Positions 1-10,830 of a stretch of 64,000 nt of DNA are shown one piece after another (the stretch's first letter is position 1; every line of letters begins with the position of its first letter). The DNA comes from Brienomyrus brachyistius (lineage: Eukaryota; Chordata; Actinopteri; Osteoglossiformes; Mormyridae). The notes below the pieces were generated by a model, which made no database searches, was not told the DNA's origin, and was given only the letters and a program-made list of their open reading frames with translations. The translations under genes were made by a program, and so were the position numbers. The stretch is from assembly GCF_023856365.1 (NCBI RefSeq), contig NC_064543.1:6465952-6529951 (forward strand), written 5' to 3'.

Positions 1-338
1 CTTGTTCTTCTACTGGGCATTTCTGAGTCGCCTCTGTTTTGTGTCTGAGACCGATGAGGGATGTTCAGCGCTACAAATAGATCCTAAAAGCGACTGGAGT
101 CCGAGGCCGGCTGCTCTTCATTATCTGTGATACTCCCCTCCCCCCCATCTTAAGTTTGCGATAATGGTTGGTGGAGTCACACTCCAATGAACGGGGCGAA
201 GAAAGGCCGCTCAGGGACTCTGGGACTCCCCGTTTTTAAGGGGATTAGCTGGCAGGAATCGTGCAGCGTTGCGTCATCGGCCTGCATGTCACAGATAGGC
301 TGCACAGGGGCTGCGAGAGGCGCGACTGCCACCGATTG

Positions 339-353
339 CCACTAAGGGGCGCC
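339..353 (+). promoter_or_regulatory. CTCF-like motif
   Basis: The sequence CCACTAAGGGGCGCC fits the core CTCF consensus (CCASYAGRKGGCRS) with one deviation. Match by eye only; occupancy is unknown. Confidence 0.3.
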
Positions 354-2945
354 GCTGAGACTCGTAACCGGCCGGCAGAACCACGATGTCTGCCTTTTCG
401 CTCGTACTGCTGTTGCGATTTATCATGCGGTTTCAGTGACATCACAGGGCACCGTCGCTTCCGTTCCCGATGTGGTTCCGAAACATTTGGACCCATCCAC
501 CCCGAGTAGTGCTTCACATCAGCCTCAGACCCATCTGAGCTACTCTCCAGGTTTCCAGAGCGAATATGTGCTTTCCGTCATCTGGGATAGCCTGGTCATG
601 TGACTTTGTTAATTTCCTAAACTCGTTTAAGTGTTTGTATTTAGTCGTTTCAGTCACAAGACCCTCAGGGCAAGTTAGCTTTGATGATGGATTTAACAGC
701 TATAACACTGAAGGATAAGTTTATTAAAACACATTAAAATGACATTTAGATAAGCAGATTCACGTTTAATAATTGAGCATGCCATTTATTAAAAAATGTA
801 TATGTATATAATGCTAGCCTTCCAGGTGACAGATAATTTGTTTCCAATGAAAGAGAATAACGTATCAACAAGCTAATCTCATCTGTGACAGCTCTGCTCA
901 CCTCTGGTGAAATAATGAATCGCTCCATCTCCCGGTATCTCTCCCAGGACCGGGAGGGGGGCGTCTTCATTGCGGCCAGCCATTCATATCGCGGTCGCAA
1001 ACTGTAAAAAGTGCCTGAAAATCTCCGAGCTGGGGAGCTGAAAAGAGAGAAGGAGGCACGGTCAGCGCTGAGATCAGATCTGCCCGCTGTCCCCGTGGAC
1101 ACGGGTGTGGCTGATCACTTACGCTGCTTAACTGCGGCCATGGTGTCCAGTACAGGCCGCAGTTGTGTTTAAGCTAAGGTTACGTGGGACAGCTTTTCCC
1201 AATAGCACTCGTTACGCCTGTCGGCTGCGATACAGGGGGGGGGCACCTTCCCTGCTCTCGGGTTTTGTCCCTCTGGAACTCGCGCATTGCGCTCTTGATG
1301 TTCCCCTGTGTCCACCTACTCATAACGAAGGTGTCACTTGGGCATGGTGGGATCTAACGCCAGCCTGTCAGAACCCCATTGGATGATCCGCTTGAGATGT
1401 GAGCGGCGTTTGGGGGGCACGGTCAAGTTTGTAGATGGTTCTCGGCTATGTTGGGCCTACGGGAATTTGAAGGGGCTGTCTTGTTATCAGAGATGCCGTT
1501 GGCACAGAATCCGGAGCAGGACTCTAGATGGAATGAATAGTCGCTATCAAAGGGCCAGTAGGAGCTTTGTGGGCCCTCGCGGAGCGTTTGGGCTGATGTT
1601 CCCAGTCTTCACGCAACAGAAAGGAACGTTTTTGAAGCTCTGGAATTCGACTCGGGAAAACTTGGAATAACTGCTTCTCATTTTCTTCTTTTTTTTCCCT
1701 CCTTTTTCTGAGCTGGTCGTTTTATCCAGAGTCGCGTGGGACTTTACCAGTTTATGCAGCTGGCCGTTGTACCCGGGTATTTGTGTTGAGCCTTCCTCAG
1801 GGGTCCAGCCGAGGGGGGCTGCTGCAACTCGAACCAGCAACCCTGCCTTTATTCCTTGTTGGGAAAACAGCGCATTATGCACGGCCTGGCCTGGCCGCAT
1901 GGCATGCGAGGACCTCCCTTGGTGTGGGCCCGCATGGAGCCGCATGAATTTATCAGCGTGACCTTCTCGCTGCGACGGCCAGGATAAATCGGAACGCTTA
2001 GGAGAGGCAGGGTAATAGATGCGGTTGCTAATCTCAAGGGTTTCGCAAAACCAACTTGGGCGGTGGGACAGTAAATCGTTTACGCACCCGGGCTCACCTG
2101 TGCTCCCTTTATTTATATGCACTGGTGGTGACCTGGTCATTTTAGCAGGAAGGGAGGGAAAAATCCTCATATAAAATATTTAATAGGTTCAAATATCAAT
2201 TTAACAACTAATATTCAGAAAGAGAGATCTTAATCGGGGTTTTTGAAAAATGTAAATAAATACATTGATGTGGTTAATATATATGCATTAGGTGTTGGTA
2301 CCGGGCCATGGATGTCAGAATAAGTTTAATTTATGGAATAATGAATCAGTGGCATCAGGGCTTAGCTTGACAGGGAGGTGAACGACCGGATGAATTACGC
2401 AGATGGGACGTTTTTTTGTGTTTTATGATTTTATCCATGGAAACAAAATGGGTTGCCATGTGTCCTGCTGATTGGCTACCTCCCGTAGGCGTCACCTCCA
2501 TGTTAAAAGTCCTCTTACTGGTGGATAATAGCCTAATTGACCAACCACAGATTAGTGGTTGCAGGTGCTGGAGTTGGCCCCGTCGGCCAGTCAAAGGAGC
2601 AGGGGCCAATAGCTACTCGGTCATCAACGGTCATTAAAGCACTTGGTCATTATTCTGTTAAGGGCTGTTGCCTCAGTCCAACAGTTGGTTAAACCTTGGC
2701 CCAACGTTTTAAATGTCATTAAAATTTATCAGAAAAATGTTCAGTAGATTTTGTAATGGTTACCATATTACAGATTTTTGGAAGTATTTTTAAAAATATC
2801 TCTTTCTTATATGCTTGTTTTATCTGTAAGACCGTGGTTCACACCCTTTAGGAGTTAAACGTTCTTATCCTCACTAGTCCATCTAAACATGTAAAACTGA
2901 GAGGAACGAACCTAATTATACATCCTCCTGTGATGGGCAATGTCA

Positions 2946-3077
2946 CCCAGTCCTCGGGGAACCCCGGACAGTCCACGTTTTTGCTTTCTCTCAGCAGCAG
3001 GTATTCGGTGTTCCTGATTGGCTGGGAGCTGGGAGTGAGCAATAACGTGGACTGTCCAGGGTTCCCCGAGGACTGGG
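2946..3077. mobile_element. MITE with 40-bp inverted arms (hAT-like, non-autonomous)
   Basis: Arms 2946-2985 and 3038-3077 are inverted copies with only about two mismatches, around a 52-base centre that is itself partly complementary. No coding capacity. The pattern resembles short hAT-derived elements that are common in fish genomes; the family is inferred, not searched. It ends 56 bases before the ADAMTS exon at 3134. Confidence 0.7.
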
Positions 3078-3133
3078 TTGGGAAACGCTGCCTTAGAGTC
3101 AGTGCTAACATGTTTTCTATTGGGATATTTCAG

Positions 3134-3311
3134 TGCTCATCATCCTGTGGGCGGGGCCTGCAGTCCAGGGTTGTCCAGTGTATGCACAGAGTGACTGGTC
3201 GCCATGGCAGCGACTGCGCGGGAGTTCTGAAACCCCCGGCCTACAGGCAGTGCCACCAGGGGGCGTGCAACGAAAAAGTCAACGTCAACACCATCACTTC
3301 TCCTAGACTGG
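3134..3311 (+). CDS. ADAMTS17: ADAMTS metalloprotease, penultimate coding exon (end of a TSP1 repeat)
   Basis: This exon encodes 59 residues plus one base of a split codon. It begins [16 protein letters not shown], the CSxxCGxGxQxR core of a thrombospondin type-1 repeat, and ends with a linker containing [16 protein letters not shown] proteins are secreted zinc metalloproteases of the extracellular matrix; the C-terminal repeats bind matrix and position the enzyme. The acceptor (TTTCAG) ends at 3133 and the donor GTAAAC starts at 3312. The exon finishes in phase 1, which fits the next exon exactly: G plus CT gives Ala. The WxxW start of this repeat and all catalytic domains lie in exons left of the window. 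The linker and PLAC sequence point to the ADAMTS17/ADAMTS19 pair; details such as YRQC, LTYKCT and FYANKM favour ADAMTS17. A CTCF-like motif (3253-3265) is embedded in the coding sequence. Confidence 0.88.
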
Positions 3312-3554
3312 GTAAACTGGCAAATCTCGCTTCTTAAGGCAGTTATTCATAATGGGCTCCAGTTTTGTATGTTTTATATTAAACATACAAAATCTGATAA
3401 ACTGAACTTTCCGAAGCAGTAGAGGTCTGAACACTTTTTTTTTTTATATATATATATATCTACATTCTTTAAACAAGCTGTTTAATCTTAAAACCGAACG
3501 CTGTGAGCAGGAAGTGTTCAAAACGCACTAACGTCAACTCATGTCTGCCTGCAG
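3312..3554 (+). other. Last ADAMTS intron (243 bp)
   Basis: Short intron with GTAAAC donor and CTGCAG acceptor. It holds a T-rich and (TA)n stretch near 3436-3462. Both flanking exons keep the reading frame across it. Confidence 0.85.
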
Positions 3555-3706
3555 CTGCCCTGACGTACAAGTGCACGGGGGACCAGTGGGCCGTGTACTG
3601 CCAGGTCGTGCGAGAGAAGAACCAGTGCCAGGACATGCGCTGGTACCAAAGGTGCTGTCAGACCTGCAGGGACTTTTATGCAAACAAAATGCCGATAAAT
3701 AGTTAA
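3555..3706 (+). CDS. ADAMTS17: ADAMTS metalloprotease, last coding exon (PLAC domain)
   Basis: With the split Ala codon, the exon encodes 50 residues starting [12 protein letters not shown] and ending [10 protein letters not shown] before the TAA stop at 3704-3706. Six cysteines at exon residues 7, 16, 25, 34, 35 and 38 (CxxxxxxxxC, then CCxxC) form the PLAC (protease and lacunin) domain that closes many ADAMTS proteins. The segment [20 protein letters not shown] is characteristic of the ADAMTS17/19 subgroup. The assignment to ADAMTS17 rather than ADAMTS19 rests on remembered family features and on linkage to MINAR1, so the symbol is less certain than the family. Confidence 0.88.
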
Positions 3707-3761
3707 TGACTCGCGCTGGATTGGACAGCCCCGTTGTTTTTGTTACTGTCATTTATTAATA

Positions 3762-3767
3762 ATTAAA
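3762..3767 (+). terminator. Possible poly(A) signal of the ADAMTS gene
   Basis: ATTAAA lies 56 bases after the stop codon. It is the first usable hexamer, but many A/T-rich hexamers follow up to about 6.3 kb (for example AATAAA around 6281 and 6300), so the 3' UTR could be much longer. Confidence 0.35.
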
Positions 3768-6482
3768 GTTGTGACTTAAATTTTAGAAAATATCTAAAAT
3801 GGCGGCGTATAAGTGGAATCCAAAGCTTACCGTTTTTTATGATGACTTGAACGTTAAAGTTTTATATATTTTTTTTGTTTGTTTTTTTTTTTTTTCGTTT
3901 TGTTCGTTTTGTTTTGCTGTACGACCAAAATTCAGTGCCTTGAAGAGGTGACCTTCCGTAAGTCCGTTACCAAGTAGTTCGCTCCGGCATTCTGTATACT
4001 CGCTGAGGCATCAGCGCTCTGCCTTTCACAAGCCACTGGCTGGCTGGTAGCCGAGAACGCGGCAGCTTTTCGTTTAAGTTCCCCCGGTCGTCGTCGTTTG
4101 TGTCTTTTGTTTTGCTCTGTCATTGTTGCCATTATTATTTAAAAATCATACTATCGAAGAGACGGCATCTGGCCTCCGGTGACCTCGGAGCACAGAGCCT
4201 TCTTGAAACCTCATGAAAAGAATATGTAGCACATCTAACTTCGTGGGGGAAAACGTCAGTAGTGCCGCTGTGAAACCTTACTGGCTGTTAGACGAGACGA
4301 GCTGAGCTGAGACTTTCCCACCCCAAGATGTCGGCCTCGTTCGAGTCGGCCGCCTGTTTTGTATTTGGTGCCACTCTGCTGCCTCTCACCTTCCTCTAGG
4401 CCTGAGGTTGCCGGTCTTCTTCCAAACTGCTCTCTGCGTTCGCCGACTTCTCTTCCAGCTGGTCCCTCAGTGTCAATACAGTGACGAGCGCCAATGGAAT
4501 CGTATTAAACAAACACGTCTTAAGGCCCGTTTGGTATCATTGTATTACATTTGGTACTCAAGGAACACCACTGTAAAAGACCAAATCTGATCGGCAAAGA
4601 AAAACTAGAAAAGTATTATGGAGAAAATTTTGATTGTTGTTTTCATAAATGAATTAAACCCAATGTGGTGTTTGTGGTAATATATATATGTAATAATTAT
4701 TTTTTATTTCTTCGGCATAAGTATGATCAATTTCAAGACTTATCTAATTAAAAACACAGGGAGACCAAGCCAAGGAACATTACCCAAGCTTTACAGAACT
4801 TAACCACTTTCTTCAGTGGTTCAAATCGTTACCAGTTACAGTTTACTTTGAACGAGCAGCAAAACGGCTTGCAGTGACCTTGTGCATCTCAGCAGTGTTT
4901 TTGTAGAATAATTTCTGGCAATTGTTGACGAGTTATTAGCCTAACGAATGTTGCACGCTTTAGTATAGCCATTACTCTGAGAGAGACTACCCTGTTCCCG
5001 ATTAAATATTCCCATCAGGAAGCTTAGCTACAGTGCACCATCTTTGACTGGGTCGGAAATAAGTGCATTAATCAGCTGTTGTGTCCAAAGGAAGGGGGTG
5101 GCACTAATCTGAGAACAGCGTGTCCTGTCTGAAGGTTGAAGAATTGGGTTTTAATGGCCATTTTTCGTTCTTCTCAAATCCTCATATATCGGCATGAGCG
5201 GGCATGCAGACCACCAGCGTCTGGATTACCACACTCTTCAGTGTTCAGTGAGCTGCTTTCAGTCCAGGTGCTCGACGGTAATAGAGGGACGAGCCCCTCG
5301 AGATGACTGTCAACATATCGGCTGTTAAGGCATCAGCAAGGCAAATACTCAGTAACTGGAAATGCAGACATTTGTGATGCAAAGCTGGTTTCTTCATTTT
5401 CTGCTGAGTCAGTTAATATGTCAGTGTAGCTCCCAGCCCCCAAGTGATGACACACAAACATGTGTTATATAGTTAGGGGGGGCTGTTCACATCATGGGAT
5501 GCCTGTGTGTAATGGTACAGTATGTGTAGAGGTGTCAGTATGACGCATGCGAAGTTCGGGGTCCATCAGCAGCAGCTCGTCAAAATAACCATGAACGAAG
5601 GCTTGAGCCGCGTTACTATTAATGCCGATGACAGTTTGAAGCAGGGAAACAAAAAAAAACATTTTTTTAAATGAGTTGTAAGCGTGAATGATGTCATCTT
5701 CCGTGTGGGATCGCCCATCTTCGGCGGGGTCCACAGCTAGAGTGGTGCTAGACAAAATTCACTACTGTGGAATCGGCGTGTCATACTCGGAGCTCCGGGC
5801 TCTGTGTTTGTTGAACGTTGTGTGTTTCTGGTGAGATCTGGTCCTTGTGTTTTGCTGTTATTTAATACTGAAGTGTATCTTCTCTCCAGTAGCTGTTGTC
5901 ATTTGCTTCATTCCGGCGATGTAGTGCCAATATTCTTTAATATTACATGTACTGTACCTCTGTTTAATTGCACAAGTATTTGGTGCATAAGTGGTCACTA
6001 TCTATATAGATATTATGGTGCTGACTTTTTCTATTGTTAAACAAAACAGGAATTTGAAACTTACAGCAAAAAACGTCTTTTGTAATACGGGGGTATAATC
6101 ATTGTGAGGATTTTGTGTCAGAACACCGGGATTTTTCAGATTGTAACTAACTTACAGATGCATTCGTTTCGAGCAGTTTAACATTGAAATAGACGTTAAC
6201 AAATTAAAAATGCAAAATACGTATGGCTAAAAGTATTGTGTATAGAAAGTGTATTTCAAGAACGTACTGTAAGTTGATTTAATAAATGACATAATGACAT
6301 AATAAAATGTACGTTTTTAATCGTATGCTCTGGTGTCACAGTACTGTAATGTTTTCTAAAAATATCTTTCCATAGTTTTTTTTTCTTAAGGAAAAATGTT
6401 GCATCACGCTTAAGCTTCGGTAGAGAAAAACTGAAACTGTGAAAGTAGAGAATGGGATGAGAACTGACGTCTAAAAAATAAA

Positions 6483-6511
6483 GGTGTGTGTGTGTGTGTG
6501 TGTGTGTGTGT
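6483..6511. repeat. (TG)n microsatellite
   Basis: Uninterrupted TG dinucleotides, passing into TCTGTCTG at the right end. Confidence 0.95.
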
Positions 6512-6908
6512 CTGTCTGTAGGTGCGTAGGTTCACATTTGCAGCTGTATAACCTGCCAGCTGCTGATAGCTCTCTGTTACCACGGATGTTTCCAGGTGTG
6601 TAGAACAACCCCATGTCCTGCAGACGACCAGCCGCCATCTGGTTGGGGGTCTGTCACTGGGGGTCTGTCACTGGGGGTCTGTCACTGGGTGTCATTATGT
6701 ACGTACCTACTGCAAGGGGGAAGAGCATAGGATGTTGGGATTCTCCTTCAGCGTCTTCGTCCCCCTGCCGAACACAGTAACTCCGCCTCTCCACACGTGA
6801 AAGTAGAACCTAAAATGCATTTCCATCTGTTATAGAGCTTGGTTCTGTGTGGTTGACCTGAGGTGACCTCTATGAAACAATCTCATCTGAAGGAAGTCAA
6901 ATTTTATT

Positions 6909-6909
6909 T

Positions 6910-6943
<34 letters not shown>

Positions 6944-6947
6944 CGCT
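6909..6947. repeat. (TG)n(CG)n microsatellite
   Basis: TG dinucleotides change into GC/CG dinucleotides, followed by a T-rich stretch. Alternating purine-pyrimidine sequence of this kind can adopt Z-DNA. Confidence 0.95.
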
Positions 6948-9900
6948 ATTTTTTTTTTTCTTTCCCTCCAAGAAAATTTGTGGGAGTACTTTCTCTGCCC
7001 TCTACCCAGAATTCCTCAATATCCAAGAAACCGTCAGAAAGCTGAATTGATATGTCGATCGTGCCGTCCGTCTCATGCGCGTCTACCTCCAATTTTCCAG
7101 AGACATAAAACAAGGAGGCAATGCAAAGCAGTTATCGCTGTGCTTGGGTCTCGCTTTGGGGGGGCTGAACAGGGAAGATCAGACCCCAACCAGCCCTTAT
7201 TTTTTGGCTCTGCTTAATAATCTGGTTTTGTTTGCTGCTGATTAATTTGATCCGAGCTACAGGTCCAGCTGTCGGTCTTTGCGTGTGAACACTGCTGCTT
7301 GCCGCTGCTCGTTTGCTCGGCCAGTCGCTCGAGGGCCTGAGGGTAGGAGAGTGAGCTTTGGCACCGTGACTGACTGTGCGTCAGCCATCTCTGACGCCTG
7401 CTGTTCCCGGGTCTCCCTCCTCAACTTCACGTTGCCGTTTCTTTTCTCCCATTGGCCTGAAATGGGTTCCAGTTGCAGTGACTGGTGAAAAGCGTGACAG
7501 TCACACTGATGCTGATGGACTCTTTATTATGGGCTCAAAACGGCGGTCGACCACATCGCAGGGCTTTCGTAGGATAAAACGAGTGCTGTGTCTGCATGCC
7601 GGCCAGCAGGTTTCTGGTGTTGCATCATGGGAGGCAAGATCGTTCGGATGCAAAGTTAACCATCAGGGGAATTGAACTCTGGATGAATTGGACGTTGATT
7701 TCTCACATTACAAGGATTGAGGATAAAGAGGGTGGGGCAGTAGACCAAGTTTTACTTCATTTACAGTAGCAGCAGTACAGTACAGTAGCCCCCCCCCCCC
7801 CCCATACACGTACACACACACAGGACTGCAGTGTCCTCTCAGCCGGAGACCCCAAGCTTATCAGCAAATATTGGCCAGCTGGGATCCATTGTAGCTCCAT
7901 AAATATTACTGGTCATTCTAACCCCCCCCCCCCACCCTGTTAATTCCACATCTGAAATCTAGTCTTGTATCGGCAGAAAACGAATATCCCCAGATCCACC
8001 TTAAGACCAGAATGGTGTTTAACCCCCTCCTGCTATGCTCGGTCACCATTTATTATGACCTAGGCAGTGCCTCTCAACTGACACCCGATTCATCTCCGAG
8101 TTGTTGCAGTTCTTTTGGTGTCATGCTTGCACCGTGTCCGGATGAAGCATCACCAAATGACCGTCCATTGCTGACCTTCAGGGCTAATCATTTTAACAAG
8201 GAATAACGAAATTGAAATAGTCGTTAACCTCTGGCCTGGGACATATTTGCCCTGAAGTAAGAGAGAGGATCTCGGAGAAGCTTGCGTTGACTGACCTCCA
8301 CAGGGTTCACTGACCTTTGGTGGTCCTGATGAGACTAACAGACCTCTGCCTCTCTGTAACATGGCTTCCTGCGTGGAGAGTTCCTCACATCCCCCGAGAC
8401 CGCCGCCTACCCATGTCCCTGGTGAGAATATCTTCATAACTCTGTTTTGCACGTTGCTTTGGTTCTCTCCTTATTCACAATTCTCTTTGGCTGCTGCTCT
8501 CACCGCAGACAAGCTGTGATGCCCCAGTTAGCGACTCTGAGATGGAGGGGGCCGGCAGCAGTGCCAGCCAACCGACCAACCATCCATCCAGCCAGTCAGA
8601 CTGCTGGAAACCAGCTTAAACCCAGATGGAGATGATCCCCAGGCCAACGAAAACAGAGATGTCCCTGCTGGCCAAAGCCAACCCCTCTCTGTATGCCAGG
8701 GTAACCCCCCCCCCACCAAGGCTGGCAGCGCCGCTGAGGTAATGCATGTGATCATCGCTCTCTTGCATTGTTACCGCATGTGATTGTCTCTCTCGCATTG
8801 TTACTGCATCTGATTTCCTAAAGGTTCTGCGAGTGATTATATCCATAACGTAGGTATGGTTTGGGATACTCTCCATGAGAGAAGAACTGTATCAATCATC
8901 TCTGCATAACATTAAAGATACAGTAGGTGACGATCACATTTCATTTGTTGTGGTAATTATCTTTCTGTAACATTAAAGGTTCTGTCAGTGATTATCGTCC
9001 TGTAACATTAATGGACTGCACACCGCTTTGTCCGTGGAGCTGAGATGCACCGCTGCCCGCTGTTTGATGTGTAAACAGATGAGGCAGACAGGGAGGGCGG
9101 GGGCTTGCAGGCTTGTTTACAGGCTTGGGCTGCAGCATGCAGCTCATTTTCAGGTGGGGGGACTCGCCGCTTGCATGATGTCAGAAACCCCCGGGCAGGA
9201 AATGTGCTTCTCTGTCGTACCCCAAAGCCTGGCCTCCTGCACCCTCAGCTTGGCCCCTCTCACTCTGGGGACCCTGTAGTGAGCACCCCCCCCCCCCATG
9301 TTCAACTGGTACCTTTGAGGGACAGAGAACAGCTCCATAGACACACAGCGTTTAACGGCACTTCCTGTGATGCGATCTATGATCTACACACTCCCTGTGA
9401 CAGCTCAGCCAAGTCGTCACCCGGGGAGGGTCCCGTCCCACACCTGTCTGCAGACAGGCAGGCCTGTAGCCTGCCTGCCCGCCTCCCTGCCCCGGGGGCT
9501 CGTCCCTGCCACTTGTCACGGTAATTAAAACGCAGGTGGTGCCAGAGGCTGGCTCTCGACACAAGAGGGGAATGGGGACATGCACGTACGCAGGCTGTCT
9601 GCTGCACCACTGGTGGGGGGGGGGGTGTTCATTTCCTCAGTCTCAGTGAAAGATGATCATCGGGCTTCGGTTTGGCCTGGTGCTTAAGGTGTAAGATCAG
9701 CTGCCTGTAACCATCCAAACATTAAACTCTAACACTGGGGTGTATGTTTGATCACACTTCTCCTCGATGGCCTTCATAGGGCTTTACTTTGGTATATTCT
9801 AGACAAAATGATCCCAATCATGCTTCCCTCTTTTTACAGCGTTTTCATACTTCACGTATGCATTTTTTTTTTGCCCTATTGAATTGTATAGATTTTACTG

Positions 9901-10114
9901 GAGGTCAGGGACCGTCAAACTGTACAGGTCACCACCACCATGGCTGTCGACTCCTCCGTTGGACCCCGTGTTTCTCAGATGCTCTGTAAACTGGCCTCTG
10001 ATGGTCTTACTCCTCAGTGCCTGTGTGTAAAATCTCAGACACTTGGGTGAGCATTTCAGGCCACCGGTGACCATTAAATTGGCTTCCCTCAGCATCTTAC
10101 ACGCTACAACAGGG

Positions 10115-10830
10115 CATGACGAAGGAGGGAGACGGGTGACAATCCACAGAGCGGCTCACAGCAGACGAAAGACTTTATTAGACTTGAAAAGAACACGGAG
10201 GGGGAACCAAAAAAGAAAGGTACCACAAGCAGTCAGGAACAGAACAGGAAAAATAAGAACTAACTAAATGTAACCACAAAGTAACACAACTGAACACCAT
10301 CAGGGAACGGGGCTAAACTGGGAGCAAGACTTGGCAACAACCACAGCTACAAAAACACAGTAATGATTACAATGATCGACTCAGGAACAGAACAAAATCA
10401 GGCACTTAAATACACTGGCAATAAGACTAGGCCAGGAACAGGTGAGAACCATAACAAAATAACCAATCACAAAGGACTTGGAGCAACAAGGAACAGGTGG
10501 GGAACATTTGCAATACACAGGCCGAAAGATGCCAATTAACAGATATGGAAAAGGACAAAACTATAAGGAAAATGAAATGAATGGGGAACATGAGGCAAAT
10601 AAACAAGAAACAGTAACTGAAGTAGCCATATAAATGTTAAACCAGTAGGACACAAAACCAACAAACAAACGGGGAGTTTGGAAAAGTAGTTGACACACTA
10701 GGGACTAATGGCTACAAGACAGAGGAGGGAACAGGATGGCCAGCGCCACCTGCTGGCCCAGTGGGGGGACGACACATGAGATGGGGCCAGAGGGGCACCA
10801 ATCCTGGCAACGCCTGCTGTGTACGTGACA
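10115..10830 (-). mobile_element. Candidate solo LTR or LTR fragment
   Basis: Read on the minus strand, the block starts near 10830 with TGTCACGTACACAGC and runs about 700 bases without coding capacity. It carries an AATAAA signal (TTTATT on the plus strand at 10174-10179) close to its other end, near GGATTGTCACCC. This order (TG start, poly(A) signal near the end) suggests a solo LTR. Exact borders and a target-site duplication could not be fixed. It contains a strong CTCF-like motif at 10740-10756. No internal retroelement genes are present. Another kind of non-autonomous repeat is possible. Confidence 0.35.
10740..10756 (-). promoter_or_regulatory. CTCF-like motif inside a repeat
   Basis: The minus strand reads CCAGCAGGTGGCGCTGG, a full match to the CTCF core consensus. 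The motif sits in the candidate solo LTR, so copies of the element could have spread it. Occupancy is unknown. Confidence 0.45.

Larger units (their letters stand above)
1..3133 (+). other. Intron of the ADAMTS gene (left part of window)
   Basis: No exon could be recognised here. The stretch precedes the acceptor at 3131-3133 and is inferred to be the intron upstream of the penultimate ADAMTS exon; the metalloprotease, disintegrin and earlier thrombospondin repeats must lie left of the window. Open frames in it are short and show no family resemblance. A CTCF-like motif lies at 339-353, a G9 run at 1235-1243 and a hairpin element at 2946-3077. Confidence 0.55.
3768..10109. other. Non-coding: ADAMTS 3' UTR and intergenic DNA
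   Basis: No exon or RNA gene was recognised. The first part (to about 6.4 kb) is AT-rich and could include 3' UTR. It contains (TG)n tracts at about 6483-6511 and 6909-6937, the latter running into (CG)n, three to four copies of a 14-bp unit at about 6643-6690, poly-C runs at 7789-7803, 7922-7933, 8705-8714 and 9286-9297, and a G11 run at 9615-9625. Two or three diverged 30-32 bp tandem units built on GCATGTGAT...GCATTGTTAC lie at 8744-8815. Open frames are short and lack domain features. Confidence 0.5.

Noticed and set aside
245..517. Two overlapping open frames on opposite strands (82 and 90 codons)
   Set aside because: They result from local high G+C and low stop frequency; no domain, no splice context, no family resemblance.
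1547..2170. 207-codon minus-strand open frame, the second longest in the window
   Set aside because: Low-complexity Lys run from a T-rich tract, biased composition, no domain. Likely chance in intronic DNA.
2930..3133. 5' extension of the open frame in front of the ADAMTS exon
   Set aside because: The frame runs through a hairpin MITE; a clean acceptor ends at 3133 and the TSP1 homology starts exactly there.
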